Shown: piece by piece, positions 34,616 to 45,076 of the stretch | Position numbering within the stretch: the first letter of the stretch is position 1 | Layout of the letters: the number at the start of each line of letters is the position of its first letter | Source: Antarcticirhabdus aurantiaca | GTDB lineage: Bacteria > Pseudomonadota > Alphaproteobacteria > Rhizobiales > Rhizobiaceae | Direction: 5' to 3' | NCBI RefSeq assembly: GCF_009765365.1 | Contig: NZ_VTOM01000034.1 | Coordinates: 1 to 52,186 of the forward strand | Length of the DNA stretch: 52,186 bases | Translations under genes and position numbers: made by a program | The notes under the pieces: generated by a model | Databases searched by the model: none | What the model was told of the DNA's origin: nothing | What the model saw: only the letters and a program-made list of their open reading frames with translations

Positions 34616-35404
34616 ATGAGCGCGACCATCTCGAGTGCCGGGCACGGAACAGTCCAGGTGGGGACGCCCAGAAAGGCCGTCATCTACCGCATGGTGATGC
34701 CCGAGCACCTGTGCCCGTTCGGCCTGAAGTCGGTCGATCTCCTGAAGCGCGAAGGATTCGAGGTCGAGGACCACTGGCTGACGACGCGCGAGGAGACGGA
34801 TGCGTTCAAGGCCGAGCACGGGGTGAAGACGACCCCGCAGACCTTCATCGACGGCGAGCGAGTCGGCGGCTACGACGACCTGCGCCGACGCTTCAACAAG
34901 AGCATCGCCGACCCGAACGCCGTCACCTACGCGCCCGTGGTCGCCGTCTTCGCCATGAGCGCGCTGATGGCGCTGGCGGTGAGCTGGGCGATGTTCGGCA
35001 GCCTCCTGACGGTGCGCGCCGTCGAGTGGTTCATCGCGATCGCCATGTGCCTCCTCGCCGTCCAGAAGCTGCGCGACGTCGAGGGCTTTTCCAACATGTT
35101 CCTCGGCTACGACCTCCTGGCGCGGCGCTGGGTGCAGTACGCCTACCTCTACCCGTTCGGCGAGGCGCTGGCGGGCGTCCTGATGATCGCCGGCGCCCTG
35201 ACGTGGCTGTCGGTGCCGATCGCGCTGTTCATCGGCACGGTCGGGGCAGTGTCGGTGTTCAAGGCGGTCTACGTCGACAAGCGCGAGCTGAAGTGCGCCT
35301 GCGTCGGCGGCGACTCGAACGTGCCCCTCGGCTTCGTGTCGCTGACCGAGAACCTGATGATGGTCGCCATGGGCCTTTGGATGGCCTTCCGCGCGCTGAC
35401 GTGA
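34616..35404 (+). CDS. Glutaredoxin-MauE/DoxX fusion protein
   Basis: A 262-residue fusion: an N-terminal glutaredoxin domain (about 20-95; 'YRMVMPEHLCPFGLKSVDLL', 'VKTTPQTFIDGERVGGYDDL') and four C-terminal membrane spans like MauE ('FAMSALMALAVSWAMFG' to 'LTENLMMVAMGLWMAF') with the Cys pair 'CACVGGD'. The active site is CPFG, so it is monothiol rather than CPxC. The fold suggests passing reducing power to the membrane. It follows DUF305 with TCGGAGGAAC before the ATG. Confidence 0.92.
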   Translation: MSATISSAGHGTVQVGTPRKAVIYRMVMPEHLCPFGLKSVDLLKREGFEVEDHWLTTREETDAFKAEHGVKTTPQTFIDGERVGGYDDLRRRFNKSIADPNAVTYAPVVAVFAMSALMALAVSWAMFGSLLTVRAVEWFIAIAMCLLAVQKLRDVEGFSNMFLGYDLLARRWVQYAYLYPFGEALAGVLMIAGALTWLSVPIALFIGTVGAVSVFKAVYVDKRELKCACVGGDSNVPLGFVSLTENLMMVAMGLWMAFRALT

Positions 35405-35566
35405 GACGCGGCGCGAGGGCTTCCCGCCTCTGATCGTATCTGAGCCTGATCGAACCCCTCCATCCAGCTCATCCAAGCTTCAGAGTCGGCGTCGTGCGGG
35501 TTCGAGGTTCTCGCCTTGCCGGCCCGGAAGGCGGCGGCGCCATCTTCGCGTCGATCGTCGGCGGGC

Positions 35567-35779
35567 TCAGGCAAAGTCGTTGCCCTGTGCCCCGGTCTCG
35601 CCTTCAGCCCGTTTTTCGTCAGGCTCGCTCGTCTCGCCCGGCCGGCCTTGCGGAACCGCGGGAAGATCCTGGCCGGGGATGGTCGCGTTGTCGGGGCGGC
35701 CGATCGCGTCATCGTCGTTCTGGCCGGGCAGGACAGGGTCCGGCAAATCCTGTCTGGGTTTGCCGAAGGTGTTGGACAT
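35567..35779 (-). CDS. Small hydrophilic hypothetical protein
   Basis: A 70-residue polar, Pro/Asp/Gly-rich protein ('MSNTFGKPRQDLPDPVLP', 'GQNDDDAIGRPDNATIPG'), probably disordered. A strong AGGAGG lies just before the ATG at 35779, which supports translation. No known domain. It resembles small stress-related proteins and is adjacent to a DUF2934 gene on the same strand. Confidence 0.7.
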   Translation of the reverse strand: MSNTFGKPRQDLPDPVLPGQNDDDAIGRPDNATIPGQDLPAVPQGRPGETSEPDEKRAEGETGAQGNDFA

Positions 35780-35847
35780 GACGTCCTCCTGGTTCTCGGC
35801 AAGAAAGATGCGGCTCCCAAATGCCGTTCCGCAGGGAGGCGGCCAGT

Positions 35848-36018
35848 TTAGCGCGCTACGACGCGATCTTCCGTGCTGTTAGCGGCGTGTGCCTCGCCTT
35901 CGATCTCGCGGGACGCCTGCGCCCAGAACTCATGCTCGCGCCCGCTCGGACACCCAGCCTTCTCCCACAGCAGGTAGGCACGTTCCCGGATGGCTTCATC
36001 GTGGTCAGGCTGGGTCAA
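35848..36018 (-). CDS. DUF2934 small protein (TTG start)
   Basis: A 56-residue protein. It contains 'IRERAYLLWEKAGCPSGREH' followed by 'EFWAQASREIEGE', the DUF2934 signature. The start is a TTG at 36018, with GGGAG nine bases upstream. Because it is short and lacks ATG it is easily missed. Function of DUF2934 is unknown; members are often multiple in Rhizobiales and near stress genes. Confidence 0.82.
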   Translation of the reverse strand: MTQPDHDEAIRERAYLLWEKAGCPSGREHEFWAQASREIEGEAHAANSTEDRVVAR

Positions 36019-36155
36019 CGCAGGTCTCCCTTCATATCACTGCATCAACGACATAGGGCCGATCGACGTGGGCGGCGATCAGGTCACCCGGATGCCTTCG
36101 TCTTCGCCGGAGCCAACCGTGTTGCAGGCGTCGCCCGTGCCGAGAGGATGACGGA

Positions 36156-36350
36156 ATGACGATGGCCAACTGGAACGACGTGGCCCGAACTGAGGCCGAG
36201 GGCACGCGGCTAAGCCGTGGCCGTACGGTCGTGGTCACTCAGGAGCATATCGACCGCTGTAACGAGGAGCCGGACGGTCTCTTCAAGCCCGATGAGGTTG
36301 CTGGAACGCCCGGCGCAGCAAAGCTGGGTCAGTTCTTTCCGGGCCTTTGA
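36156..36350 (+). CDS. Hypothetical 64-aa protein
   Basis: A 64-residue protein ('MTMANWNDVARTEAEGTRL' to 'GAAKLGQFFPGL') with a GAGAGG eight bases before the first ATG. The second Met, two codons later, is an alternative. No known domain. It converges on the HWE kinase gene, whose 3' end is 56 bases away. Confidence 0.55.
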   Translation: MTMANWNDVARTEAEGTRLSRGRTVVVTQEHIDRCNEEPDGLFKPDEVAGTPGAAKLGQFFPGL

Positions 36351-36406
36351 CGAAGCACCGGACTTGCCGTCACGGCAACGTCGCTGCCGTGACCGACCTC
36401 CTTGGT

Positions 36407-39400
36407 TCAGATGCTCGAGGGCAACTGGCCTTCTTGCAGATCCTTCAACGGCGCCACGATCCGGCATCGCACGCCGGCCGGATGGTAGAGCAGTTCCGAC
36501 TCGCCGCCGCTCGTCCCAGACAGGCCCATCTCAATGAGGCGCGTGCCGAAGCTGCGGCGCTGGGGAGGCTCGATCAGCGGACCATCCTCCTCCTGCCACT
36601 CGAAGACGAGAATGACGCCGTCGCTCCCACCGGATTCCAGAGACCACGAGATGACCACCCGGCCTTCCGGCACCGAGAGCGAGCCGTACTTGAGGGCGTT
36701 GGTCGAGAGCTCGTGACAGATGAGCGAGAGCGTCAACGAAGCCCTCGGCCCGATGGTGACTTCGGGCCCAGCGATCTCGATGCGTCCGCCGGCATCATGG
36801 ATCCTCGTCGCCGACCGGACCACCTCGCCGACAGACGCGACGTCTCCTTGTCCCGCCATGAGGATGTCGTGAGCGTTTGAGAGCGTCAGGATGCGCTCAG
36901 TAAGAACCCGGCGGGCTGTGAGGAGATCAGGGGCCGTACGCAGCGTCTGCGTGACGATCGCGGACACGAGGGCCAACGAGTTCTTCAGGCGGTGGCTGAT
37001 CTCACGGTTAAGGACTCCCTGGTATTCTTCGGCCCTCAGCCGATCCTCGACGTCGATGACGATGGTCACCGCCGCCAGGATGCGGCCAGCCTCGTCGCGC
37101 ACCGGCGTCGAGGAAAGCTCCAGGCGCCGGACCTCGCCCGAACGGGGATTGCGGTAGCGCATCGGTTCGTTGATCAGCGTCTCGCCGCCGCGAAGCGCCC
37201 GGATGGTCGGGTACTCCTCGGGCGTGTAGGGTCGGCCATCCTCGTGGAGGGCGTGGAACGAGGCATACCGCGCGTCGCCCGACGTGCCGGCCCCGTGGCC
37301 GAGCATCTGTTCCAGCCGCGCGTTGATCTCGCCGTGGCCATCGGCCCAGGCGATCGAGATGCCAAGGGGCGCCTGTTGGATGACCGCTTGCAGGAGACCA
37401 CGCTCGACGAGCAACTCGCGCTGGCTCTCGCGCAGTTCCGCCTCGGCCTTCTGGACCCGCGTGAGGTCGAGCATGGCGCCGATCATCCGCAGCGGACGCC
37501 CATGTGCGTCTCGGATGACGTGCCCGCGGTCATAGACATCGGCGTAGGTGCCGTCGACGCGAACGAAGCGGTATTCATCTGCCCAAGCCGTGCCGCCCTC
37601 GTCGATCACGGCGTGGATGGAAGCATTGATCCGCGCACGATCGTCAGGGTGGATGCACCCGATCCACCACTCGCCGGTCGGCTCGACCGCCTCTGGAGCG
37701 TGGCCGTAGGCGGTCTCCAGCGCTTCATTCCAGCGAACATGGTTGGCGATGAGATCCCAGTCCCAGATCGCGTCGTTCGTGGCCCTCGAGGCGAGACGAT
37801 AGCGCTCTTCGGTGGCGCGAAGGGTTTCCTCAGCTTTGACGCGCTGGGTGACTTCGAGGAAGATTACGGTGAAGCGGTCATCGCCGATCGGCTGGCAGAT
37901 GCCGTCGTACCAGCGATCGATTGCGCCGACCTGCCGCGTGAAGCGAATAGCCTCGCCCGTTTCCACCACGTCGGCGAACTCGTCGACCCAGGCATCCTCG
38001 ATGCCGGGGAACAACTGGCGGATCGTGCGTCCCGCGGCCTCCTGGGACGGAATGCCCACCAGTTCGCCCCAAGCGCGGTTCACCTCCTCGTACATCCAAT
38101 CCACGACGCGCCCATGCTCATCGCGAAGGACTCGTCCCAGAATGAAGCCTTCCTCCAAGCTCTCGAAGAGCCCGCGCCACTTGGCCTCGCTCGCGGCCAG
38201 CTCGTGCCGACTGTCCTCCAGCGCCTTCCCGGCCTCGTGCTGCTCGGTGCGGTCCCGCACGACCTTGATGAAGCCGAGGTGCTCGCCCGCGTCGCCGACC
38301 AGCGGCATCATGTTGCCGCTGGCGTAGAAGCGGCTGCCGTCCTTCTTCAGATGCCAGCGCTCGTCCCGCGCTTGGCCGTTGCGGAGCGACTCCTCCATCT
38401 CGAAGCGGGCGCGTCCTCCCGCTTGGTCCTCGGGCGTGAAGAAGCGCGAGGCGTCGCTGCCGCGCATCTCGTCGGCGGTCCAGCCGAAGATGCGCTCGGC
38501 GCCCGTATTCCACTCGGTGACCGCGCCCTCGCGATCCGTGACGACGATGGCGAACTCAGTGACGCTCTCGAAGGTCTGGCGGTAGCGCCTGTCGGCCTCG
38601 CGCAAGGCGCGCTGCGATCGAACCTCCGCGACGTCGCCAAAGGCCGAGGCGACGAGGCCTGCCAGCATCTGCGTCATGACCACGTCGCGGGGCGAGAAGG
38701 CGTCCGCGCGGCTCGACTGCACCTTGAGAGCGCCGATCGGCTCGCCGCGGCGTGTCACGGGCACGACGATCATGGAGCGGATGCCGAGCTCCCGAGCCTG
38801 GGCGTGATCCATCTCGTCGTCGGCACGCGTGTCGGCGCAGTAGAGCGGCCGTTCGGTCAACACGGCCTTGCCGGACAGTGTCTGCTCCATTCCCAGCCGT
38901 ATGCCGCGGTGCGGAGTCGAGGTGCCGGACACCGTGTCGTAGACGAGCTCGTTCCCATCCCGCAGCTCGATCACCGCTCCGTCCGCTGCGTCGACGACGC
39001 GCAGCGCCCCTTCCACGATGGCCTGGAACACGACGCGGAGATCGGCCTCGGCGACGGCCACGGCCTGCTGGGTCGCGATCATCGCTTCAAGGCGCGCGGC
39101 CTCGGCGAGCGCGACGGCGTTGCCGGCCTCGTGGCTCCTGATGGCGGCGTCGCGCTCGCTCAAGGCGCGGCGCAGTTCGAGCTGACCCATGACCTGCCTG
39201 GCGAGCGCCTCGAGGGTGACGAGCTGCTCCGGACTCAGCCCCTCCGGTCGCGGCACGACATCAAGGACGCACAGGGTTCCGAGCATGATCCCGGTTGGGG
39301 TCGTCAGCGGGGCGCCGGCGTAGAAGCGCACGTGCGGGGGCTCGGTCACCAGCGGGTTGGCGGCCGTGCGCGGATCGGCGGCGAGGTCCGGGATGACGAG

Positions 39401-39730
39401 GACGCCTTCGTGCCCGATCGCGTGTCGGCAGATGGCCGAGCCGATTGGCGTCTCGCTGATCTCGGTTCCGACGTGGGCCTTGAACCATTGCCGGTCGCGG
39501 TCGAGCAGCGTCACCAAGGCAACCGGGGTCGCGCAGATCTGCTTGGCTAAGGCGGCGAGGTCGTCGAAGCCTTGCTCCGTCGACGTGTCGAGGATGTCAT
39601 AGCTGCGTAGGGCCGCCAAGCGGATGTCACCGCCTTCTACCTCGCCGTTCGTCTCACGCACTGTGCTCGTCCCCGACGCATCGCTATCACCCCGCCTTGC
39701 ACCTGAAGCGCAAGCTGGCACCGCCTGCAA
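36407..39730 (-). CDS. HWE histidine kinase with GAF and multiple PAS domains
   Basis: A soluble sensor kinase of 1107 residues. In order: a GAF domain with 'DRDRQWFKAHVG' (about 40-190), a second GAF (about 225-370), then four PAS regions (about 380-870), including 'EGFILGRVLRDEHG' and a PAS-3 with 'DAIWDWDLIANHVRWNEALE'. The kinase core has the H-box 'EISHRLKNSLALVS' (His about 910) and 'CHELSTNALKYGSLS' (about 1003-1017), and 'FEWQEEDGP' supplies the WxE element. The start is uncertain: TTG at 39730 or GTG at 39661. It follows the receiver gene at 39743 by 12 bases on the same strand, so they are a pair. Confidence 0.93.
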   Translation of the reverse strand: MQAVPACASGARRGDSDASGTSTVRETNGEVEGGDIRLAALRSYDILDTSTEQGFDDLAALAKQICATPVALVTLLDRDRQWFKAHVGTEISETPIGSAICRHAIGHEGVLVIPDLAADPRTAANPLVTEPPHVRFYAGAPLTTPTGIMLGTLCVLDVVPRPEGLSPEQLVTLEALARQVMGQLELRRALSERDAAIRSHEAGNAVALAEAARLEAMIATQQAVAVAEADLRVVFQAIVEGALRVVDAADGAVIELRDGNELVYDTVSGTSTPHRGIRLGMEQTLSGKAVLTERPLYCADTRADDEMDHAQARELGIRSMIVVPVTRRGEPIGALKVQSSRADAFSPRDVVMTQMLAGLVASAFGDVAEVRSQRALREADRRYRQTFESVTEFAIVVTDREGAVTEWNTGAERIFGWTADEMRGSDASRFFTPEDQAGGRARFEMEESLRNGQARDERWHLKKDGSRFYASGNMMPLVGDAGEHLGFIKVVRDRTEQHEAGKALEDSRHELAASEAKWRGLFESLEEGFILGRVLRDEHGRVVDWMYEEVNRAWGELVGIPSQEAAGRTIRQLFPGIEDAWVDEFADVVETGEAIRFTRQVGAIDRWYDGICQPIGDDRFTVIFLEVTQRVKAEETLRATEERYRLASRATNDAIWDWDLIANHVRWNEALETAYGHAPEAVEPTGEWWIGCIHPDDRARINASIHAVIDEGGTAWADEYRFVRVDGTYADVYDRGHVIRDAHGRPLRMIGAMLDLTRVQKAEAELRESQRELLVERGLLQAVIQQAPLGISIAWADGHGEINARLEQMLGHGAGTSGDARYASFHALHEDGRPYTPEEYPTIRALRGGETLINEPMRYRNPRSGEVRRLELSSTPVRDEAGRILAAVTIVIDVEDRLRAEEYQGVLNREISHRLKNSLALVSAIVTQTLRTAPDLLTARRVLTERILTLSNAHDILMAGQGDVASVGEVVRSATRIHDAGGRIEIAGPEVTIGPRASLTLSLICHELSTNALKYGSLSVPEGRVVISWSLESGGSDGVILVFEWQEEDGPLIEPPQRRSFGTRLIEMGLSGTSGGESELLYHPAGVRCRIVAPLKDLQEGQLPSSI

Positions 39731-39742
39731 CTTCTTTTAGTT

Positions 39743-40135
39743 TCAAGGGGTAGGACGATCTCCGGAAGGGTGCGCGGTTTCGCGTCGCAAAAGCGTTTCT
39801 AGGACCTTCACGGCGTGAAAGGGCTTTCCCACGAAGCCGAGGGGATTGCAGTCGGCGGCGGACGCCCTCGTCCTTTGCTCGATGTGCGATGACACGAAGA
39901 GCGAGCGGATGTCGAACTCGCGGTAGAGCCGGCACGCCGTCTCGACGCCGTCCGATCCGTTCATGAGGTTGATGTCCATGGTCGCGACGTCGGGATGCTC
40001 TCGGCGTGCCAAGTCTATCGCCGTCCGCATGTCGACGGCGATGCCCACCACCTGGAAGCCCGCCTCCGCGAAGGTGTCCTCGAGATCCATGGCGATCAGC
40101 GGCTCGTCCTCGACGATGAGGATGCGTAGGACCAA
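39743..40135 (-). CDS. Single-domain response regulator (receiver)
   Basis: A 130-residue stand-alone receiver with 'RILIVEDEPLIAMDLEDTF', the phospho-Asp in 'VATMDINLMNGSDG', 'SLFVSSH' and the Lys in 'GFVGKPFHAVKVL'. The start is taken as TTG at 40135 because GGAGGAG lies eight bases upstream; a frame extending to 40294 has no family sequence. It precedes the HWE kinase in the same transcript and is its likely partner. Confidence 0.88.
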   Translation of the reverse strand: MVLRILIVEDEPLIAMDLEDTFAEAGFQVVGIAVDMRTAIDLARREHPDVATMDINLMNGSDGVETACRLYREFDIRSLFVSSHIEQRTRASAADCNPLGFVGKPFHAVKVLETLLRRETAHPSGDRPTP

Positions 40136-40591
40136 GGCGAACTCCTCCCTCGGTTGCCCGAGCGGGGTTAGGGGCAACTGGCGCCCCGGATCGGAACTGC
40201 CTTCTGGTTTGCCAAACAAAGAACAACGCGTTCGGTTGCCGTGGCTCCCGCTTCGCAAGCCACTGCACGTCAACGAATTTTTTGATGCTGCCACTCTCGG
40301 TCAGGGCTTCGAACGGTTTCCGAGACCGCACCGCCATTTGCCTGAGGAATGAACGCCTTCCTCAAGCCTTCCGATTTGGCCTTTCCGAGTGGAGAAGCTG
40401 ACGCGCAGCATCGCGTCGGATCGATAGCCGAGTGTCGAGCCGATGAGCGACGCGCAGCCCCGTCGAGAGGAGATCGCCAGGCTTGCCCGTTGAATGAAGG
40501 AGGGCAGAAGTAAGGCAAGCTATCGAGCTTCCCCGCCGAACCGTTGCCAGCTAGAAGGCTACCCAACTCTCGACAGGACAACGAACTTTCC
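40136..40591. other. Intergenic region between divergent signalling genes
   Basis: About 450 bases separating the response regulator (minus) from the hybrid kinase (plus). No gene or RNA was recognised. It probably holds both promoters; I looked for GGAAC/CGTT EcfG-type elements at the usual spacing and found no clear one. Confidence 0.4.
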
Positions 40592-43500
40592 GTGCTCGAC
40601 ACCGACACCAGCCGCCTCGCCTTCCTTCAGGTCCCCGGCGAGATGGCCCGCCTCATGCGCGAGAAGGACTGGGCGCAGACCCCCTTCGGACCCGTCGAGA
40701 CCTGGTCGACGGCGCTGCGCTCGGCGGTGTCGATCTGCCTCGGCTCGCGCTTTCCCATCGTCCTCTACTGGGGTCCGACGCGGGCGTTGATCTACAACGA
40801 CGCCTGGTCGCCGGTGCCCGGCCAGAAGCACCCCTGGGCGCTCGGCCGCCCGGGGCCGGAGGTCTGGTCGGAGATTTGGGACATCATCGGCCCGATGTTC
40901 GACCAGGTCATGGAGCGGGGCGAGGCGACCTGGTCGGAGGACCAGCTCCTGCCGCTCAATCGCTTCGGCTACGTCGAGGAATGCTACTTCTACTACAGCT
41001 ACTCGCCCGTGCGGGGCGAGGACGGCACGGTCGAGGGCATCTTCACCGCCGTGACCGAGACGACCCAGCGCGTCCTGTCCGAACGGCGCGAGCGGCTCCT
41101 GCGCGAGGTGTCGGAAGCGACATCGCAGACCCGCACGGCTCGCGAAGCCTGCGCCGCGGCAGTGAGCACCCTCGCTCGCATGCCGGAGGAGGTGCCGTTC
41201 TGCCTCGCCTATCTGCGCGGCCAAGCCGGCGAGTACGAGCTGGTGACGGCTTGCGGAATTCAGACGAGCGACGACCTCGCGCCCGCCCGGATTGATCCGC
41301 GGGACAACCAGACGCCTTGGCCGGTCGCCGAGATGCTGCGCGCCGGGGCCACGGCGAGCGTGTCCGGCCTGGCCGGCCGCTTCGACCGCCGCCTGCCCTC
41401 GGCACCCTGGCCGGAACCCGTCGAAGAGGCGGTCGTGGTGCCGATCCAGGGGGCGCGGCCCGACGCGCCGCACGGCTTCCTCGTCGTCGGCATCAGCCCG
41501 CGCCGGCGCATCGACGCCGACTACCGCACGCTTCTCGAGCGCGCCGCCGCCCACGTCGCCACCGCCATCGTCAACGCCGAGGCCTACGAGGCGGAGCGGC
41601 TGCGCGCCGAGCAACTCGCCGAGCTGGACCGCGCCAAGACGGCCTTCTTCTCCAATGCCAGCCACGAGTTCCGCACGCCCCTGACGCTGATGCTGGGCCC
41701 GGTGGAAGACATGCTGGAGCGCATCGATGCGCCGGACGGCAGGCTCCCCGTGGCCCGCGGCGAGGTCGAGCTCGTCCAGCGCAACGGCCAGCGCCTCCTG
41801 CGCCTCGTCAACGCCCTCCTCGACTTCTCCCGGATCGAGGCGGGCCGGGTCCAGGCGAGCTTCGAGCCCGTCGACCTCGCCGCCTATACGAGCGAGCTCG
41901 CGCGCAGCTTCGAGACCGCGATGAACCGCGCCGGGCTCAGCTACCGCATCGACTGCCCGCCCCTGTCACGCCCGGTCTCGATCGACCGCGAGATGTGGGA
42001 GAAGATCGTCCTCAACCTCGTCTCCAACGCCTTCAAATACACGCTGGAGGGCGGCGTCGCGGTGCGGCTTCGCGAAACGGCCGAGGGCGCGCACCTGGAG
42101 GTCGAGGACAGCGGCGTCGGCATCCCCGAGGCCGAGCGCGCCCGCGTCTTCGAGCGCTTCCACCGCGTCGAGGGACAGGTTGGGCGCACCCACGAGGGAA
42201 CGGGCATTGGCCTCGCCCTCGTCAAGGATCTAGTCGTCCTCCACGGCGGCGAGGTCGCGGTGACGGACCGGCCGGGCGGCGGCTCGGTCTTCTTGGTCAC
42301 CCTTCCCTTCGGCACCGAGCGAGCGGCCGCCGCCAAGCCCGAGCGGCCCGCCGCCTCGACCGCCACGCGCGCCGAGACCTTCGTCGCCGAGGCCCTTCGT
42401 TGGCTGCCCGGCGTCGACGAGGTGGCGAACGACCCGCGGTCCGACGCGCCGGCCGCTCCCGAGTGCGGGCGCGGCGAGCATATCCTTCTCGCCGAGGACA
42501 ATGCCGACATGCGCGGTTACGTCGAGCGGTTGTTGAGCCAGGCGGGCTACGTCGTCGAAGCGGTCGAGAACGGGCGCCGGGCCGTCGAGGCTGCAACGGC
42601 CGCCAAGCCGAGCCTCCTGCTCTCCGACGTGATGATGCCGCGCCTCGACGGCTTCGGCGTCATCCGCGAGCTGCGGGCCGACGCGCGCACCGCCGATCTT
42701 CCGATCATCCTCCTCTCGGCACGGGCCGGCGAGGAGGCCTCGGTCGAGGGGCTGGAGGCAGGCGCCGACGACTACCTCGTCAAGCCCTTCAGCGCCCGCG
42801 AGCTGCTCGCCCGTGTCGAGGGCGCGCTGCGCCTTTCGGCTGCACGCCGCGAAACGGCCGACCGCTTGTCGGAGGCCAACGAGGCGCTGGAGCGCAAGGT
42901 CACCGAGCGCACCCGCGAGCGCGACCGGATGTGGGCCGTCAGCCAGGATCTCATCGGCGTCGCCGACGCCGCCGGGATCTGGCTCTCGGTCAACCCGGCT
43001 TGGACGCGCGTGCTCGGCTGGGAGGCCGACGAGATCGTCGGGCGCACCTCGCAGTGGATGGAGCATCCCGACGACGTCGCCAAGACCCGCTCGGAGATCG
43101 GCGACCTCGCTGCCGGGCGGACGACCTACGACTTCGAGAACCGCTTTCGCTCCAAAGACGGCAGCTATCGCACGCTGAGCTGGACTGCCGTGCCGGAGGA
43201 CGGCCTCCTCTACTGCGTCGCCCGCGACGTCACCGAGCAGCGCCACATGGAGGAGGCGCTACGCCAGAGCCAGAAGATGGAAGCCGTCGGCCAGCTCACC
43301 GGCGGCCTCGCTCACGACTTCAACAATCTCCTCGCCGGCATCTCCGGCTCGCTGGAACTGATGCAGGCGCGTATCGCGCAAGGACGAGTGGCCGACGTCG
43401 ACCGCTACCTCGTCGCCGCGCAGGGAGCGTCCAAGCGCGCCGCTGCCCTGACCCACCGGCTGCTCGCCTTTTCGAGGCGCCAGACGCTGGAGCCCAAACC

Positions 43501-44404
43501 CACCGCGATCAACGCGCTGATCATGGGCATGGAGGAGTTGATCCGTCGGACCGTCGGTCCCTCGGTCGAGGTCGAGAGCGTGGCCGGGGGCGGCATCTGG
43601 AACGTTCTCGTCGATCCGAACCAGCTCGAGAACGCGCTTCTGAACCTGTGCATCAACGCCCGCGACGCCATGCCGGACGGCGGCCGGATCACCATCGAGA
43701 CGGCGAACCGCTGGCTTGACGACCGGGCGAGCCGCGAGCGCGACCTACCGCCCGGCCAGTACGTCTCGATGTGCGTCTCTGACAACGGCGTCGGCATGTC
43801 GCGCGAGGTGGTGGAGAAGGCCTTCGATCCCTTCTTCACCACCAAACCCATTGGCGTCGGCACCGGGCTCGGCCTTTCGATGATCTACGGCTTCGCCCGC
43901 CAGTCGGGCGGGCAGGTGCGGATCTATTCGGAGGTCGGCCAGGGAACCATGGTCTGCATCTACCTGCCTCGCCATATCGGAGAAGCCGAAGTCGAGACGC
44001 AGCCGCCCGGCGGCGAGCTGGGCAAGGCCGGCGCCGGCGAGACGGTGCTGGTGATCGACGACGAGCCGCTGGTGCGCATGCTCGTCGTCGACGTCCTGGA
44101 GGAGCTCGGCTACACCGCGATCGAGGCCGGCGACGGTCCTTCCGGTATGAAGGTCCTGCGCTCGGACGCGGCGATCGACCTCCTCGTCACCGATGTCGGC
44201 CTGCCCAACGGCATGAACGGCCGGCAGGTGGCGGATGCAGCGCGCGAGCTGCGCCCTGGGCTGAAGGTGCTCTTCGTCACCGGCTACGCCGAGAATGCCG
44301 TGCTCAACCACGGCCATCTCGACCATGGCACCAACGTCGTGACCAAGCCCTTCAACCTCGACGAGCTCGGCCGCAAGATCCGCGACATGATCGGCAAGAG
44401 CTGA
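40592..44404 (+). CDS. Hybrid sensor kinase with two kinase cores and two receivers
   Basis: A cytosolic phosphorelay protein of about 1270 residues. Order: PAS-like sensor ('[17 protein letters not shown]'), GAF (about 190-335), a first kinase core with '[15 protein letters not shown]' (His about 358) and '[10 protein letters not shown]', a receiver ('[12 protein letters not shown]', Asp in '[12 protein letters not shown]' about 675), a PAS domain (about 775-895), a second kinase core of the '[16 protein letters not shown]' type (about 905) and a C-terminal receiver ('[11 protein letters not shown]', '[14 protein letters not shown]'). Two kinase cores and two receivers in one chain are uncommon. 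The GTG at 40592 is the likely start, but TTG at 40544 is possible; both lack a strong ribosome site. The output partner is unknown. Confidence 0.92.
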   Translation: MLDTDTSRLAFLQVPGEMARLMREKDWAQTPFGPVETWSTALRSAVSICLGSRFPIVLYWGPTRALIYNDAWSPVPGQKHPWALGRPGPEVWSEIWDIIGPMFDQVMERGEATWSEDQLLPLNRFGYVEECYFYYSYSPVRGEDGTVEGIFTAVTETTQRVLSERRERLLREVSEATSQTRTAREACAAAVSTLARMPEEVPFCLAYLRGQAGEYELVTACGIQTSDDLAPARIDPRDNQTPWPVAEMLRAGATASVSGLAGRFDRRLPSAPWPEPVEEAVVVPIQGARPDAPHGFLVVGISPRRRIDADYRTLLERAAAHVATAIVNAEAYEAERLRAEQLAELDRAKTAFFSNASHEFRTPLTLMLGPVEDMLERIDAPDGRLPVARGEVELVQRNGQRLLRLVNALLDFSRIEAGRVQASFEPVDLAAYTSELARSFETAMNRAGLSYRIDCPPLSRPVSIDREMWEKIVLNLVSNAFKYTLEGGVAVRLRETAEGAHLEVEDSGVGIPEAERARVFERFHRVEGQVGRTHEGTGIGLALVKDLVVLHGGEVAVTDRPGGGSVFLVTLPFGTERAAAAKPERPAASTATRAETFVAEALRWLPGVDEVANDPRSDAPAAPECGRGEHILLAEDNADMRGYVERLLSQAGYVVEAVENGRRAVEAATAAKPSLLLSDVMMPRLDGFGVIRELRADARTADLPIILLSARAGEEASVEGLEAGADDYLVKPFSARELLARVEGALRLSAARRETADRLSEANEALERKVTERTRERDRMWAVSQDLIGVADAAGIWLSVNPAWTRVLGWEADEIVGRTSQWMEHPDDVAKTRSEIGDLAAGRTTYDFENRFRSKDGSYRTLSWTAVPEDGLLYCVARDVTEQRHMEEALRQSQKMEAVGQLTGGLAHDFNNLLAGISGSLELMQARIAQGRVADVDRYLVAAQGASKRAAALTHRLLAFSRRQTLEPKPTAINALIMGMEELIRRTVGPSVEVESVAGGGIWNVLVDPNQLENALLNLCINARDAMPDGGRITIETANRWLDDRASRERDLPPGQYVSMCVSDNGVGMSREVVEKAFDPFFTTKPIGVGTGLGLSMIYGFARQSGGQVRIYSEVGQGTMVCIYLPRHIGEAEVETQPPGGELGKAGAGETVLVIDDEPLVRMLVVDVLEELGYTAIEAGDGPSGMKVLRSDAAIDLLVTDVGLPNGMNGRQVADAARELRPGLKVLFVTGYAENAVLNHGHLDHGTNVVTKPFNLDELGRKIRDMIGKS

Positions 44405-44673
44405 GCGAGGGAGCAGGCCGTCCGGCTTCCGTTTGGCACAAGCTTCGTCTCTGACGTGAGATGGGCCGTACTCACCGAACACATCGCGGTTTGAACGAAG
44501 GTGACGCACGATCAGCCGGAAGGACGGCTTTTCGAATGGCGCCGCGCTAAACCGGACAGTCCCCTTTCCACCCACTGCTGGCCTCAACGCTCCTGCCTCC
44601 ATGCGCAAGGGAGGGCGCGCTTATCAGCCTCCATCAAACAGCCCGATCCACCATGAGCAGAGCGAACGGTCGC

Positions 44674-44994
44674 TCAAGCCTGCTCGTTCGGGGTCTTCGG
44701 ACGTCCCCGCTCACGCTCGAGCGCAAGCTTCGCCCGTTCTAACTCCCATCCGGACGCAAGATCGGCGGGGACCCTCAAGCCGGGGCCGAACGACTCCGAA
44801 CCACCGAGGAACATGATGCCGCGCAGTTCGAGAGCGACCTTAATCGCCTCGACAGTCCCGAGCGTCGAGTCGACGCCGCCCGCCTCGACGCGGGCGAGGC
44901 TTTTCCTAGTGATGCCGACCGCGCTCGCGAGGTCGTCCTGCGACAGACCCAGCAGGATACGCGCGGCTTTGAGCAGGTTGGGGTCAGCGGGCAT
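44674..44994 (-). CDS. XRE-family helix-turn-helix regulator
   Basis: A 106-residue protein with an N-terminal Cro/CI domain: 'LLKAARILLGLSQDDLASAV' and 'GITRKSLARVEAGG', then 'TVEAIKVALELRGIMFLGG', and a charged C-terminal tail. It is divergent from the AAA+ ATPase operon, as typical of a local repressor. A perfect 6-bp inverted repeat with five-base spacer at 45077-45093 in the shared upstream region could be its operator. Confidence 0.87.
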   Translation of the reverse strand: MPADPNLLKAARILLGLSQDDLASAVGITRKSLARVEAGGVDSTLGTVEAIKVALELRGIMFLGGSESFGPGLRVPADLASGWELERAKLALERERGRPKTPNEQA

Positions 44995-45076
44995 CCCGGG
45001 CAGGATCCCCTCAGCACGTATTCTGTCAACAATTAGTGCCGAAGAAGCGAGGCAGAGATTTCAGATGGGTAATGGA

